A DNA stretch of 64,000 bases from NCBI RefSeq assembly GCF_000205165.1, contig NZ_GL883879.1, positions 1 through 64,000 on the forward strand, given 5' to 3'. The notes below the pieces were generated by a model. That model was not told where the DNA came from. It saw only the letters and a list, made by a program, of their open reading frames with translations, and ran no database searches. A program made the position numbers and the translations under genes. How positions within the stretch are numbered: position 1 is the stretch's first letter; each line of letters opens with the position of its first letter. Of the stretch, positions 62,764 through 64,000 are shown in pieces. Source of the stretch: Paraprevotella xylaniphila YIT 11841 (lineage in GTDB: Bacteria > Bacteroidota > Bacteroidia > Bacteroidales > Bacteroidaceae).

Positions 62764-63972
62764 ATGGTCACACCTGTAAAAGTTTTAAAGAAGTGGAGCC
62801 TGTTCGAAGGTGACAAGGTCATTTGGATGATTTTGTTCTTCCTCGGCATGATATCCATCATAGAAGTGTATAGTGCCTCCAGTAATATGAGTTACAAGAC
62901 AGGGTATTATTGGAAGCCGATTCTGCAGCATGCCTCATATTTCGTCGTAGGCGTGTTGGCCACGATTTTGGTGCATAAGATACCGTGCCGTTATTTTAAG
63001 TTGATACCTTTGGCCGGCATACCGTTGTCCGTATTCTTGCTTGGGATAGCCATGTTCACCACGAAGGTGAACAACGCGAGCCGATGGCTTGAGGTGGGCG
63101 GTATCGGTTTTCAGCCTTCCGAGATAGCCAAAGGCGTATTGATAGCCACGACAGCCATGATTCTTTCGAGCATGCGTGACGAGGCCGGTGCGCAACGTCG
63201 TGCGTTCAAGTGGATTATGGGCGTTTCGATGGTAATCTGTGCGCTGATTGTCCCCGAAAACTTCTCTACGGCCGCCATGACTTTCCTGGTCATTCTGGTG
63301 ATGATGTTCATAGGCGGGATACCTTGGAAACAGTTGGGCACCTTATTGGGCATTATCGTTATTGCCGGAGCCGGTTTGTTCTCATTTTTGCGTTTTGCAC
63401 CGGACTCTACGACAGAATCCATGAGCGAATGGCCCGGCTTGCACCGTTTGCCTACGTGGGCCAGTCGTGTACGCGGGCATGGGAATATACCGGAGGATGC
63501 GGCGGATTACGACCTGACCAAGAATCCGCAGGTGACGCATGCCAAGATAGCCATTGCCACATGTAATGTGATAGGCCGGGGGCCGGGAAATTCCGTGGAA
63601 CGCGATTTCCTGCCACAGTCGTTTTCCGACTTTATTTATGCCATCGTCATAGAGGAACTCGGATTGGGCGGCGGAGCTTTCGTCATGTTCCTATATATCG
63701 TGTTGCTCTTCCGGTCGGCCAGGATAGCCAGCCGGTGCGAGCGGAACTTCCCGGCTTTCCTTGTGATGGGGCTATCGTTGATGCTCGTCACGCAAGCCAT
63801 GATTAATATGGCAGTGGCCGTCGGGGTCTTTCCGGTGACGGGGCAACCCTTGCCGCTAATCAGTAAAGGGGGTACCTCCACTTTGATTAATTGCGTGTAT
63901 ATGGGAGTCATCCTGAGCGTAAGCCGTTCGGCCAAGAAAAAGCCCCAGGTAACGGAAGAAACTGAAGATTGA
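62764..63972 (+). CDS. ftsW: Septal peptidoglycan polymerase FtsW
   Basis: A 402-aa SEDS-family polymerase that builds glycan strands at the septum together with FtsI. About ten membrane helices, with the conserved RWLEVGGIGFQPSEIAK, the large periplasmic loop (GHGNIPEDAADYDL), IGRGPGNSVERDFLPQSFSDFIYAIVIEELG and the C-terminal GQPLPLISKGGTS. All residues expected for SEDS activity in these motifs are present. Confidence 0.97.
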   Translation: MVTPVKVLKKWSLFEGDKVIWMILFFLGMISIIEVYSASSNMSYKTGYYWKPILQHASYFVVGVLATILVHKIPCRYFKLIPLAGIPLSVFLLGIAMFTTKVNNASRWLEVGGIGFQPSEIAKGVLIATTAMILSSMRDEAGAQRRAFKWIMGVSMVICALIVPENFSTAAMTFLVILVMMFIGGIPWKQLGTLLGIIVIAGAGLFSFLRFAPDSTTESMSEWPGLHRLPTWASRVRGHGNIPEDAADYDLTKNPQVTHAKIAIATCNVIGRGPGNSVERDFLPQSFSDFIYAIVIEELGLGGGAFVMFLYIVLLFRSARIASRCERNFPAFLVMGLSLMLVTQAMINMAVAVGVFPVTGQPLPLISKGGTSTLINCVYMGVILSVSRSAKKKPQVTEETED

Positions 63973-63984
63973 AGAAAGATTCGC

Positions 63985-64000
63985 ATGAGGGACGGTAATG
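63985..64000 (+). CDS. Start of the next gene (probably murG), cut by the window edge
   Basis: An ATG at 63985, 12 nt after ftsW, with GAAGAAAG upstream. Only five codons are visible (MRDGN). murG follows ftsW in the usual Bacteroidota cluster, which is the only basis for the name. Confidence 0.4.

Overview
The window is chromosomal DNA from a Bacteroidales bacterium (Bacteroidota). Supporting evidence: promoters fit the Bacteroidota pattern (TAnnTTTG at -7, TTTG about 20 nt upstream) rather than sigma-70 boxes. There is a hybrid two-component regulator of the gut-Bacteroides type, proteins ending in type IX-like C-terminal motifs, BspA-type leucine-rich repeats, PCMD and calycin-like domain proteins, a GH92 mannosidase, a Suf operon in the order BCDS, and a division/cell-wall cluster in Bacteroidetes order. 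I cannot fix the genus. No phage, insertion sequence or CRISPR array is visible.

Layout. 1-5.1 kb: a small secreted protein and a divergent hybrid sensor/regulator. 5.1-9.5 kb: thioredoxin-fold lipoprotein, polynucleotide phosphorylase, unknown lipoprotein. 9.5-11.7 kb: a gene-poor stretch in which a diverged 143-nt repeat occurs on both sides of a beta-propeller lipoprotein gene. 11.7-18.3 kb: a mannose module on the minus strand: AraC-type regulator, GH92 alpha-mannosidase, phosphomannose isomerase, ROK sugar kinase. 18.4-26 kb: two tRNA-Asn, S41 protease, and the rimP-nusA-infB-cvpA operon. 26-31 kb: sufBCDS. 31-36.8 kb: small HicB-like ORF, rnhB, WYL regulator, small hydrophobic protein, gpmI, ung, Cys-rich protein. 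36.8-41.1 kb: two surface-protein genes, each preceded by an apparent invertible promoter. 41-48 kb: gyrB, a transporter/thiamine pyrophosphokinase pair, rpsT, tRNA-Glu, recO, NlpE-like lipoprotein, membrane AraC regulator. 48-54 kb: a minus-strand surface-protein group. 54.1-54.8 kb: a cyclophilin gene broken by one in-frame TGA. 55 kb to the end: rsmH-ftsL-ftsI-murE-mraY-murD-ftsW and the first bases of murG.

Most notable. Upstream of the lipoprotein gene at 37113 and the leucine-rich-repeat gene at 38720 lie two elements of the same design: 23-24 bp perfect inverted repeats exactly 142 bp apart, each repeat partly palindromic, with a -7 promoter box 4 bp inside the left repeat that points away from the gene. 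This is the form expected of phase-variable invertible promoters, here drawn in the OFF orientation. The stem sequences differ between the elements but match within each one. No recombinase lies in the window.

Other items worth attention: a 22-nt phased palindromic repeat family in three intergenic regions; two unannotated 57-aa genes (48095-48268 and 31125-31298); start codons only 5-8 nt after a -7 box, suggesting leaderless mRNAs; and proteins of known families that lack their usual cysteines.
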